Translations under genes and position numbers: made by a program
Part shown: piece by piece, positions 23,442-36,000 of the stretch
Layout: each line of letters starts with the position of its first letter
How positions within the stretch are numbered: position 1 is the first letter of the stretch
Assembly: GCA_025200525.1 (NCBI GenBank)
Contig: CM045760.1
Coordinates: 44,163,932-44,227,931 of the forward strand
DNA length: 64,000 nucleotides
Direction of reading: 5' to 3'
Source of the DNA: Camellia lanceoleosa
Lineage: Eukaryota; Streptophyta; Magnoliopsida; Ericales; Theaceae
Notes under the pieces: model-generated
Told to the model about the DNA's origin: nothing
The model's input: only the letters and a program-made list of their open reading frames with translations
The model's database searches: none

Positions 23442-23975
23442 GACAATTTTTTTTTTTAGTAATTATAAATTGTCTCTAAATACTAATAAATTCTTCCTTT
23501 CCTCGTAGGCTCGTAGCGTTAACTTACACTTGAAGACTACTTTTTATGTCTTTGCTTTTTTGTCTTTTACAAACCAAATGCTGTCTCTCTTTTTCCTATT
23601 TCTTGTCTTTTACAAACTATTTGAGATGTGGGTTGATTTATGATATTTTGATTTTTTGATTATTTTAATTTGAGGTTAACAAGTTTTGTTTGGAATCGAT
23701 TTTTTTGATTTTTATAAAAGAAAAGTAAAATAATTATGATTTGTATGTGACATTTTATCTTATTAATTTTTTAACTTATTTTGTCCTTTGTGACTAAAAT
23801 AGTTAAAAAGTCAAGCTTTTTGACATGCCAAATGAATGCTAAGTTTTTGTTAAGAAAGGTATTACCAAAACACACATTATTAAATTTTTTGTAGGATAAA
23901 ATTCTAACAATGTGTATATATATATATGTTATGTTCTTGTTATTTCATAGTGAATTTCATCAACATTTTCTTTAG
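23442..23975. other. AT-rich DNA before host exon
   Basis: No ORF or element was recognised. The last 40 bases end in CATTTTCTTTAG, a good 3' splice site for the exon at 23976, so this is probably intron. Confidence 0.4.
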
Positions 23976-24071
23976 GGTTAAACTAGCCATTGCACTCAAC
24001 CAACTTCCTGCCTATGTTCTCCAACCTCCTTCTCAAGCCGAAGTGACACCAGCCATTTCTAGCCTTCGAAG
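23976..24071 (+). CDS. Host-gene exon: [15 protein letters not shown]...
   Basis: Preceded by TTTCTTTAG and followed by GTAACTATAG, both good splice signals. The frame reads [20 protein letters not shown] and then [11 protein letters not shown], ending two bases into a codon. The next exon supplies the third base. Amphipathic character in the first part; function unknown. Confidence 0.55.
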
Positions 24072-27000
24072 GTAACTATAGTGCAAAACAAAGATAAAAT
24101 TGTTTAGGAAAAAATCATTTTCTGAGTTTGTATACGTTTAGTTTTCTGTTGCCCACTTATCTACGAAATGCATATACATATATCCATCAATTTATTATTT
24201 TTTTCTTTTAATGCAACTTGTAGTTTATACTTCATGGGATAATATTCATTGATATTTTATTATATTATTATGGAGATTATTAATTTTTTAGAATTACATT
24301 TCTTCAATTAAAATTTCAAGTTTAAAACCTCTCAAGTACAAACTTGGCTTTAATTGAGCCTCTGCCAGTAGACGGTGGAATTGGTCTCCTGAATTTACCA
24401 GTTTATTAGGCCTGATAACAAGTTAAAAATTAAATAATAAAAAAAATGTATCTTAGATTAATTTCTATCTTACGTTTGAATGGTCTATGAATTAATAGAG
24501 GATTAGTAAAATCAAATCCTGTCAGAAGAATTTTTATATAGAATATACTTTTAGAATTATGTAGTAGTGACATATTTGCATATTATGATAAAAATTATGG
24601 GCATTATGTTTAATGAAAGGATCATAATAAGGCACATATTTCTACATAATAAAGAAATATATATATATATATATCACTATTCAATACCAATAATTCAAGG
24701 GTATTTTGATTTTTAAAACCCCAAATTGGGATAGTCTTTAATCCTCCTATTTTGTATCTCACATCTTGTGAGATTCAACTATCTTCCATATAAAGATATG
24801 TACCGTCTTGAATAACTGTTAACTTGGAGACTTCTTTGTATCTAAACATGAAATTTGAAATTGGCCAAGATACATAGTCCAATCATATGCTCTAATCTAC
24901 AAACAAACACAACTTTAGTTCAAAATTAAAATAATTTATGATTCAATAATAAAATTATGCAATTTTATGGAGATATATATATTATCAGAGTACAAGAAAT
25001 GTTTATGTTTAAGTGTGGTTTAGTTTTGTTTTACAATAGTGAGAGGGTAATTTATATGCAAATTGGGCCGAGCTGCACAATGGGCCGGTATGGGCCACAG
25101 TATGAAACGCTGAGTAAAAAGGGCCATTGAGTTAGTCCAGTCCCTAAGTACCTGTTGGTTATCTCGGTCGTAGAGAGCACTAAGGTTAGTTCGGTCGACA
25201 AGTTGCCATACTCAGGAGCTTAGACCGGTCAAGGCATAAGCACGGCTAGTTCGGTCGAACCTAGCTAGATGTTGGCACGGTTCAAGCAACACCATAGCTA
25301 GCACGGTTTGAACAAAAAGAGCCAAGGATTAAAGGAGCAAAGGGCAGAACCGTGCTAAAGTTAGTACGGTCTACTCTACGGCTCAGCATGACCATGTTTA
25401 TTTCAGTCTATTGGTAGTTCGGTCATGGTAAAACCATCTCACTTGGTTTAAGCAATGAGGGGGGTGTTAAATGATAAGCATTATCCTTCAGGAATATGAA
25501 TCCTAGGAGGACTCTGCATGGAGCAGAAGTCCTACTAGGATTGTGCCACACGAAACCTATAAAAGCTCATAACTATCACCTATGGAGAGGTAACACAACT
25601 TTGTTTTCTGAATACATAGAGCTTTTGTCTATTTGTCAAGCTTACTGACTTAGGCATCGGAGAGATTTCCGGCACACACCCGCCGGCTAGCTTACGTTTG
25701 TGTTTTCAGGTGGTAAAACAACGACGTACGGAGGAGCGCAGACTTGATCAACAGGATTATACGAGAAGGTTTATTTCTTTCTCGTACAATTGGCGCCGTC
25801 TGTGGGAATTTCAGACAAGAACAAACCTCTTGATCAAGCTTTTCCTCTTGAGAATCAATGGCGCACAACGAAGAATTACCACAGTCCGCCATTGACGGAC
25901 AAACTCCAGAAGGGGGTGCAAGGCGCGAAGGTCTACCTCTTATCCCTCCTATGGGGGATTTGAAGCCACAAAGACAAAATCCCATGAGGGATACCAGAGG
26001 GAGAAGGCGGACTAACAGCCCTCGTCACTCTCGTTCACAGAGCCCAGAAAGACAAAGGCGTAGGATTGATCCTCGAGTTTTGGAGGATCACGTCAAGGAG
26101 CAGAACGAATTGATACGACGGATGGCGGCGGACATGAAATCTCTAAAGCGCCAGATGAAGGGAAAATGAGTGGCGACAGGAGAGGGGCGCGCAAACAAGA
26201 CGCCCCCTCGCCACTCGAAAAATCGTAGTAGGAATACTACACCCTCACAAGCAGAGGGCAGAAGCCTCAGGACAGGCGATACCCAATCCAGGTCTTCCAG
26301 AATTCGTCACTCCAGGTCTGAGAGGATGAGATCTGAGAGGTCGTACACTGAAGGAAACACCTATTGGCCCTCACATACGCACCAAACAAGATCTAGACAG
26401 ACGGAGTTACCCAGAGCGTCTGACTTACGAACCGTGCTCGAGGAAAAGGCATGATACAAGGAGGATGCCAGGGCACGCGATCCACATAGAGTTTCTGCCT
26501 TACAGCGGTTGGCTCCTCGGACACATAGAAGCGTCGAGGTCAGAATGCCAATACCGCGCCCTGCCTACAAACCAACAGACAAGGCATTGGCGAGGCTGCA
26601 GACCTCATCGTTCGTTCCGGCGATTGAAAACGCACCCCTACAATCAGGCTTCCTTTAGCCCAAATTTACTACATATGAGGGGAAGACGGACCCCTACTCA
26701 CACTTGAGCCACTTTTGTCAGGTTATGGCGGTATACTGGCGAAACGAGGCTTTAATGTGCATCCTCTTCCCGTCTAGTCTTGGCGACCTAGGCCTGACTT
26801 GGTTCGAAAAACTCCCAGAAGGTAGCATAGCCTCCCGGGCACAATTGGCAGAAGCATTTGTCACAAGGTTCAGAATAAACACTAAAACCCCGGTGGAGAT
26901 CGACCAGCTACTCTCCATCGACATGGGCGACAAGGAGACCCTAAGATCCTACAATAGTCATTATTGGGAGACCTTCAACCAGATTAGAGACTGTCCCACC

Positions 27001-30000
27001 AATCTCGCCATTGCACAATACAAGAGAGGCCTTCCAGTCGGAAACAGACTAAGGGACTCAATCACCATGACACCGTCACTCACCATGGAAGCCCTGATGG
27101 AAAGAGTGCATCAGCACATCAGGGTGGAGGAGGATGGCGCACGTGCCAAAGCAAAATCTGGCACGACCACAGTACTAGAAAAGAAGGCCTCAGCAAAGGT
27201 CAACGCAGTAGATCGTCCGAACAGAAACGGACATGGCAAGCGAGACAACGGAGAGGACCAGGATAAAAGATGGTCGAGAGTCCGCACTGCCATAACCACG
27301 GTCTTCAAGAAACCGATCTACCGAATTCTGAGTGAAATAAGAGACGAGCCTTTCGTCAGATGGCCTGCCAAGCTAGGAAAAGCCCAGAAGGACTACGACG
27401 AAAGATCACGATGCACCTTTCACAAAGAAAAGGGGCACCATACTGAGAATTGCACGCCATTGAGGCAGCACCTGGAGGAGTTGGTGGCAGCAGGCCACCT
27501 AGATAAATACATCGAAAGAGGGGCGCAACCAGCCCCCCAGGACCATAATAACCCCAATGGAATGCCAATCGACGCCCCACCTCAAGGCATTATCAATGTG
27601 ATACATGGAGTCTTTGAACCGGAGCGTATATGCGAGCTCAGGGGATCAATCAAAAAGGCTGAACACTTAAGAGAGGTGCTAAGTGCCCAACCTTCCATCA
27701 AAAAGGGGAAGACGGAGGCCACGAACGTCATGTCTTTTTCAGATAAAGACTTGGCAAGGATATATTGCCCTCACAATGATGCCCTGGTCGTCACTCTCCG
27801 AGTCAAGGATTTTGACGTCAAGCAGATTTTGATTGACCAGAGTAGTTCATGTGAAATCATGTACTACGAAACATTTAAACAATTGAAGTTACAGGACAAA
27901 GACTTGGCACCTGCCGTATCTCCCCTGATCGGCTTCAACTCCATGCCAGAATGGCCCGTCGGCAAAATAATTCTTCCAGTTAGAGCAGGAAGCGTGATGA
28001 AACAAGTGGAGTTCTGGATATTGAAGGTCCCCTCCACTTACAACATCATTTTGGGCAGAACACGGCTGCATGCCATGCGATCGGTGGCGTCATCCTACCA
28101 CCAAGTAATGCGGTTCCCCAACGACACCGAGGTAATTAAAGAAGTCTATGGAGATCAGATCATGTCGAAGCAATGCTTCGTCACGGTGAATGGCAGCCGC
28201 GTTGCCAAAGGATATGTTCATTCGGTGGAAGAACCTGAGAGTAATGAACTATTCGCAGATGTCGGCAAAGCAGTTGATCAGAAAGCAGTGGAAGACTTGG
28301 TAGAGCTAAGAATAGATGAAAAGAACCCGGATAAGTTCTTTTTGCTTGGTTCGTCGTTGTCCAGCACTGAGAGATTAGAGGTATTGCAATTTTTGACCGC
28401 TAACATCGAAGTGTTCGCCTGGACACCATACGACATGCCAGGCATTGATCCCAACTTCATCTGTCACCAACTCAATGTCCACCCATCCGCCAGACCAATC
28501 ATTCAACGCACACGCAGATCGGCACTCCACCATGCCGAAATAGTGGCGGAAGAAGTAGGAAACCTGCTGGAAGCAGGAGCAATTAGAGAAGTGCACTACC
28601 CAAGATGGATCTCCAACACTGTCGTAGTGCCAAAGAAGAATGGCAAGTGGCGGTTCAAGGCCGACTACAAAATATCAACAAAGCATGCCCAAAAGATGCT
28701 TTCTCTACTACGGATAGATCAATGGTAGACTTAACGGGCACAACCGACTTAGCTACGGATGCATCTGAGGCTACCACCAAATCGCCATGCATGAACCAGA
28801 CCAGGAGGTCACATCCTTTACAACTCCAAGAGGATTGTACTGTTAAAAGGTCATGCCCTTTGGCCTAAAGAACGCAGGGGCGACATTCCAGCAGATGGTC
28901 ACCAAGATGTTTGAACCATTGTTAGGCAGAACAATGGAGGCTTACATCGACGACATGGTGGTCAAGAGCAAGGACGAGAATGACCATCTCAAGGACCTAG
29001 GTGAGATGTTTTGAGATTCTAAAGAAGCATAAGTTGCGCCTCAATGCATCTAAGTGTGCATTCGGAGTAGGATCGGGCAAATTCCTAGGCTTCATGGTGA
29101 CCAACCGAGGTATCGAAGCAGACCCCTCCCAAATCAAAGCAATCCAGGAGTTGGAGAGACCAAACTCAGTAAAAGAAGTGCAGCATCTCACCGGCATGAC
29201 AGCTGCGCTCAATCGGTTTATAAGCCGGTCGTCAGATAAACTACGACCATTTTTTCATGCCTTGAAGGCCAAGTTTAAGTGGGACGAAGAATGCGACCAC
29301 GCCCTGGAAAGCTTAAAAGAATACATGTCTTCTCCACCACTACTCGTCACCCCAGTACCTAGAGAAGAACTCTTCCTATATCTGGCAGTCTCCCAGCACG
29401 CAATGAGCGCAGTGTTGGTCCGCGCAGAAGGAATCCAACATCTGCCCATCTATTATGTCAGCAAGACATTACTGGGGGCCGAAACAAGGTACTTGCCACT
29501 GGAAAAACTGGCATTGGCCTTGATGATGGCCTCAAGGAAGTTGTCACACTACTTTCACGCCCACACCATAGTTGTCCTCACAGCCTTTCCATTAAAAGCT
29601 TTGTTTGAAAGGGTGAACTTTTCTGGGCGAATTCTGAAGTGGGCAGTAGAGTTGGGGCAATACGACATCAAGTTCCAACCTAGGACCGCAATAAAAGCTC
29701 AAGCATTGGCGGATTTTGTCGCAGAATTCACACCAGGAAGTCATCACATCTGCCCAGTCGACCTGACTGAAACAGCCGAACTAGGGACAGAAGTTGATGC
29801 CGGAATAACACAACCCCTAGTACAGGATACTCAGCCAGACGCCAAGGCAAACCAAAGCAAAGCAAGGAAGGAAAAGGAAGACTATGCCACACTAAGTCAA
29901 GACTCACTAACAAGTAAAGACTTGGTACAATCAGATTGCGAAGGACAGACGACCAGCACGGATCTTAAAGAAAACACCAGCAACAAGGAAGATCCCAAGG

Positions 30001-33000
30001 CATCATCCGATCCCTCCACTTGTTGGAAGTTGTTCGTCGGAGAGATGTGGAAGCTCTTCGTAGATGGAGCATCCAACCGGCATGGAGCAGGGCTCGGTAT
30101 AGTCCTCATCTCTCTAGATGGCCTAGTGGTGGAGCAGGCGATCAACCTTGGCTACCCAGCATCAAACAACGAAGCAGAGTATGAAGCGCTTCTTGCAGGC
30201 CTGAAATCAGCATTCTTCATGAAGGCCACTAAGCTAATGGTTTACAGCGACTCACAACTGGTGGTAAACCAAATATCTGGCGACTACGAAGCAAAGGATG
30301 ACAGGATGGCCAAATACCAAGAGTTGGTCAGAACAGAGATCAAAAAATTTGAAGTAGTCAGGATAGAACAAATCGGCAGGGAGGAAAAGAGCAGAGCGGA
30401 CGAGCTAGCAGGCTTTGCCTCAATGGTAGATACTTCCATCCCTCATCCATTATTAATCGACTACCTACCTAGACCAAGCATTGAAGACCCTGAAGCAGAA
30501 GAGGTACGTTGCACAGAGCTAGGCCCCTCTTGGATGGATCCCATCATCCTGTTCTTAAAAGACGGCATCCTACCAGAAGAGAAGAAAGAGGCCAACAGAA
30601 TAAGAGCAAAATCGCAGCGATTTTGGCTCTCCCCATCTCTAGCATTGTACAAAAAATCGTTCTCAAGACCCTACCTAAAGTGTGTCCACCCCAGCAAAGT
30701 GGAAGCATTCTTATTCGAGATACACGAGGGTGTATGTGGAAGCCATCAAGGAGGAAGATCATTAGCATACAGGGCAATCTCACAAGGATATTGGTGGCCG
30801 TACATGAAAGCAGATTCAGAAAAGTATGTCAAAAAGTGCGAGAAGTGTCAGAAGTTCGCACACCAAATACACCAACCTGCCAGAGAACTTCTACCTCTAA
30901 CTAGCCCATGGCCCTTCGCAATGTGGGGGTTGGACATAGTAGGACCACTTCCAACAGCACCAGGCAACATGAAGTTCTTTCTTGCAACAACCGACTACTT
31001 CACAAAATGGGTGGAAGCAGAAGCCTTGGCATCAATCAAGGAAAAAGATGTGAAAAAGTTTGTTTGGCAGAATATCATCACTCGATTTGGCATACCAAAG
31101 GCACTAATATCGGACAACGGCACTCAGTTCGACAGCAGGATCTTCAGAGGCTTTTGTGAAGAGTACAGGATAGAGTTCTACAATTCTACACCGGCATACC
31201 CCTAAGCAAATGGACAGGCTGAAGCATCAAACAAAGTAGTTTTGGATGGATTAAAGAAAAGGTTAGAGAAAGCAAAAGGCAAGTGGGCAGAAGAGCTCCC
31301 TCATGTTTTATGGGCTTACCGCACCATGCCCCGACGATCAACAGGAGAAACACCATTCTCCTTAGCTTACGGCATGGAAGCAGTAATCCCACTGGAAGTT
31401 GGCCTCCCCACAATTCGAAGAAAGAATTTTGATCCAGACTTGAATGGCGAAGCCATAACATTGGAACTCGACCTTGCAGAGGAAAGAAGAGAAAGAGCAC
31501 TGGTTCACATTGCCTCGTACCAACAAGAGTTATCCAGGAAATACAACAAGACAGTTCATCCAAGGAAATTCAAGGTCGGAGATTGGGTACTGCACAAAGT
31601 GATGAGAAACACCTTGGTGCCCGGAGATGGCAAGTTAGGGCCTAATTGGGAAGGACCTTACAAAGTGGTTGGATTAGCAGGCAAAGGGGCATACCACTTA
31701 GAAGATGAGGACGGCAAGACAATTCCCAGGCCATGGAATACTGCCAATCTCAAGTTATTTTATTTTTAGCTTTTTTCTTTTTCTTTTTTATGTGTAATTT
31801 TTTCCCTTTTTCAATAAAACAAATAGTTATCTTTTCAGAACAAACATTTTTCTCCGCAACAGTTTGTTTTAGTAAATTAGTGAATTAGGGGCACAACCAA
31901 ACATTTTATTCCAAGTTGGCTGGAAAAACTAACTTAGAGGTTGGCTGGATTAAACCAACACCCCTCCTAAGCCCAGGATCAGGATCCAGGCTGTAGGACG
32001 TTTAGTCGCAATAACCAAACATTTTATTCTAAGTTGGCTGGAAAAACTAACTTAGAGGTTGGCTGGATTAAACCAACTTTTGTTACTCTTCAACTGAAGT
32101 AAGGGTATGGTTGAAGAGTGGTTGGCTGGATTAAACCAATTGTTGTTACTCTTCAGCCGAAGTAAGGGTATAGCTGAAGAGTGGTTGGCTGGATTAAACC
32201 AACTGTTGTCACTCTTCAGCCGGAGTAAGGGTATGGTTGAAGAAACCAACTTTTGTTACTCTTCAGCCGAAGTAAGGGTATGGCTGAAGAGTGGTTGGCT
32301 GGATTAAACCAACTATTGTTACTCTTCAGCCGAAGTAAGGGTATGGCTGAAGAGTGGTTGGCTGGATTAAACCAACTGTTGTCACTCTTCAGCCGAAGTA
32401 AGGGTATGGCTGAAGAAACCAACTTTTGTTACTTTTCAGCCGAAGTAAGGATATGGCTGAAGAGTGGTTGGCTGGATTAAACCAACTATTGTTGCTCTTT
32501 AGCCGAAGTAAGGGTATGGTTGAAGAGTGGTTGGCTGGATTAAACCAACTGTTATTACTCTTCAGCCGAAGTAAGAGTATGGCTAAAGAAACCAACTTTT
32601 GTTACTCTTCAGCAGAAGTAAGGGTATGGCTGAAGAGTGGTTGGCTGGATTAAACCAACTTTTGTTCGTCTTCAGCCGAAGTAAGAGTATGGGCTGAAAA
32701 CGTGGTTTGCCGGATTAAGCTCTCTATACTCTTCAGCCGACGTTATTATATCGGCTAAAGAGTGGTTGGCTGAATAGTCCTAGTCAGATTGATAAGCTAG
32801 AACCGGAATAAAGTATTTAGACCGAGTTAACAGTTGAAGCAAAAAGATCATGAAAAAAATCATTACAAATACAGGCATAAACGGTCAAACCGGAATAACA
32901 GTTGGAGCAAGAGAAGATGATTTTCATTAATCAAAGAGCAAAGTACAAAGGAGGGGCCGTAGCCCGGTTACAAGTCCAAAATAAAAGAAAAAAAGAAAAT

Positions 33001-36000
33001 TACAGAATCAGCTGAAAAGATCCTCCAAATCGGCGTCAACATCAACACGAACACCAGTGTCAGAGGTTAGAGCAGTCTCGGTTTGAAGCTCAGTCTCTAT
33101 TGGAAGCACGGTCTCGGTTGTCAAGTCTTCAACCGTTGGCTCCAACCGAGCTGATTGATCATCTGTTTGCCCATCGACAACCGGAGTTTCAGATTGTTCA
33201 TTTTCTTCATCGTCGCCAGACGTCTCAAGAAATTGCTTCTGGAGATCGGCAGCATATTCCGCCAGTGAGGCTGGAATGAAATACTGTGGAGCATTGTAGA
33301 CCTCGGTGCTAGAGTCACAACCGAGCTGCTCCACAGCACCTCGCCAGCCACACTTGAAGAACAAATCCTTGGCAGCCTCACATTGTGGAATGTAGAGGGC
33401 TTCCGCCTCCTTGAAACCTTCAGCGTTGGCACCATTCGCCTTCTCCTTCAGCTCGGCAATCTCAGCGTCTTTTTCCCTTCGAGCTTGACTAGCTCACGAA
33501 GGTACTTATCTTTCATCACGGCCAACGCTTTCTATTTGTCGGCTTCAGCCGAGGTAACTAGTTCGGTTAGACGAGCTACCTCGGCTTCTAGCTCGGCTGT
33601 CTTTTGTTGGGATTCTTTTAATTCGGCGGTCTTGGCTTCGGCTTCTGCCATGGCCTGTCTCGCTGTTTTCCTGAGCTCCAGCACCTTTTGATGGGCAACT
33701 TGGCTCTTTTGGAGAGAGTGAAATGAATGGAAAGAAATGAAAGTCAAAACCGAACTGAAAGTTAGCAAAAATTGAGAGACAAAAGGGGCATCTTACCAGG
33801 ATCATGGATTTGGTGGTCGATTGGATGGCCCTTAGCTCGGTTAGATTCTGGTGGTGTTCCATGTCTGCTGGAAGGCAAACACTCTTGGCAAGGTTGAATG
33901 CCATCAAGTGATCCTTCTCAGCAACCACCGAATCGGTGTCCTGAATATCTCGGTTCTGAAACCTGAGCTTGGGTGCCCACCTGGTGGTAGCTCGGTCAGA
34001 AGGCTCGGGCTGTGGACTCGGTGGGTGGCTCGGTGGAAGGGTGGTTTCGTCTTCATCTGCTAGACGCTGCTCGGTTGGGGTAGTTCGGGCGCACTTGGAT
34101 GGGCGAGATGAAGAAGGCTGTTGAGAAGGAAGGGCCACGACGATCTGTTGCGTTTGGGGTGGTAGTGCTACTTCGGGTCTGTTGGTCTCGGTCAAAAGGG
34201 CTCTAACTCTGTTTCTTTTGGCCATTTCTTGTTCGACTGTAAGGGGGACTAGGTTAATCTGGGGCAAGGTTGGGTCCGGTTCTGGGGCGTCCTCAAGAAG
34301 GAAGTCGCCATTCGCTTTCCGGCGTCACAGATCTATATGTCGGCTCAAAATTTAGAAGCTTGGCCCAACTTCTCTCTGGGTACCGCAGTGCGACGCGAAA
34401 TACACCTAAGTTGGGGTGACTATATAATGAGTGAAGATGGGCTGAATCTGCAAAAGAAGACAAACTGTTAGATCGGTTTAGAATTGGAAGCCGATGTGAA
34501 TTTGGGCTTGAAGATCTTCAAAATTCCCAGAAACCCAGAAAAAATCGTCATCGTTTAAGTCTTTATCCGGCGTATCTTTTATTATTTTTTCTCTACGACG
34601 GCATATCCTAAGGTAGTAGACCCAGCCGTCATCCTTGGAGCCAATGGAGTATTGGTGGAATATTTCAGCCAGACCGAGGTTAAGACCGGCTCGGCGGTTT
34701 AGTTCGGCTATTCCCATTACTATACGGTAAGAATTGGTGGAAAGCTGAGTTGGGCATATTCTGGTTTGTCTTAGGAATTCACAAATCAAGGGTTGAACAG
34801 GGAATCTTAGTCCGGTCTCTATTATTGATAGGAGGGTGAAAGGTACAAAGCCCTCATTCCCCCAAGGTATGGTATTTTGTTCGGCTAAAATCAGTTGGAC
34901 GTCGTCAGGTATATTGTAATCTTTATGGAATTCGGCTAGACCGCCAGGTGTGTTTACTAAAAATCTATACTTCCCCATTTACTTTATAAGTTAAAAATAA
35001 ATTAGTTCGGTCAAAAATTGTGCTTAGTAGCTCGGTTGAGGGCGTAGAGGAGTGCCTGGGCAACCTAAGTCTGCAAAATGGAAAACAAAAGGTGTTAAGC
35101 ACAGATCGTTGACCGTGCTACAATATCAAAGCACAGAAAAAAGAATGGGGTTGGTTAGCTCGGTTTGAGTAAGGGGTTCGATAGCTCGGTTTGTGTATGG
35201 GGTTGGTTATCTCGGTTTGAACTACGAGTTTTGTTACCTCGGTCGAGCCTCTAGGGGCAGCTTTATTAGCTCGGTTTCAAACTAAGAAAGCTGGCTTAGC
35301 CCCGAAGAGCTAGCTCGGTCGAAGGCTAAGGTTTCTAGTATATTAAGTTCAGACTTACTTCGGTTTGTTATTTCGGCTAAGTAAATCAAAAGGTGGTGCC
35401 TTATTAAAACTACTGGTGTGAGCATGAAGTGTTGGTTCGGTTACAAACTGACTAGACTTATACCTAGCATAAACAGTATCCCAGTTCGGTTGGACGTGTT
35501 TATGGATCAAACAATGTTCTACAGGCTCTTTCATGAAGTTCATGGGGTTTTTTTTTCAGAAAGAGCAAAAACAGTGTTTTGTAAAAAAACACAAAATAGT
35601 ACACTATGGATTAAACGAAAGCAAAAAACAAGAAAAGAGAAGGAGTTGCGATGCTTACCAGATGAAGAAGAAGAAACTGAGGGTAGGAGCAGCAGCAACA
35701 ATAAAGAACACGAACACAAAGACTGCAAGGTTGAAGAGCGAATGCAAGAACAATGGAGGTTTAGAGAGAGGAACGAGTCGAATAGCAGTGGTGGATCCAA
35801 AGAAATGAAGGGTTTTTTCTTTTGTGAAAGAATTGGAGGCGGGAATTGTTCAAATTTTTCAAAGTACGAGGGCGGCGTCACAACTGCGAAGGGCCAATCA
35901 GAATCTGCCACGTGTCACTAGAATGGGAAGCGATTCAGTTTCTGTGCCTGAAGGGACGTTTTGACCGGACAGGTATAGCTCGGTGTAAGATTAGTTCGAC

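Noticed and set aside
32052..32653. Several overlapping ORFs of 65-75 codons on both strands
   Set aside because: They follow the 173-bp minisatellite period and encode the same repeat in each round; they are by-products of the array.
35418..35921. A 167-codon + strand ORF and a 123-codon - strand ORF
   Set aside because: No domain and low-complexity composition; the - strand part is more probably the leader of the antisense gene.
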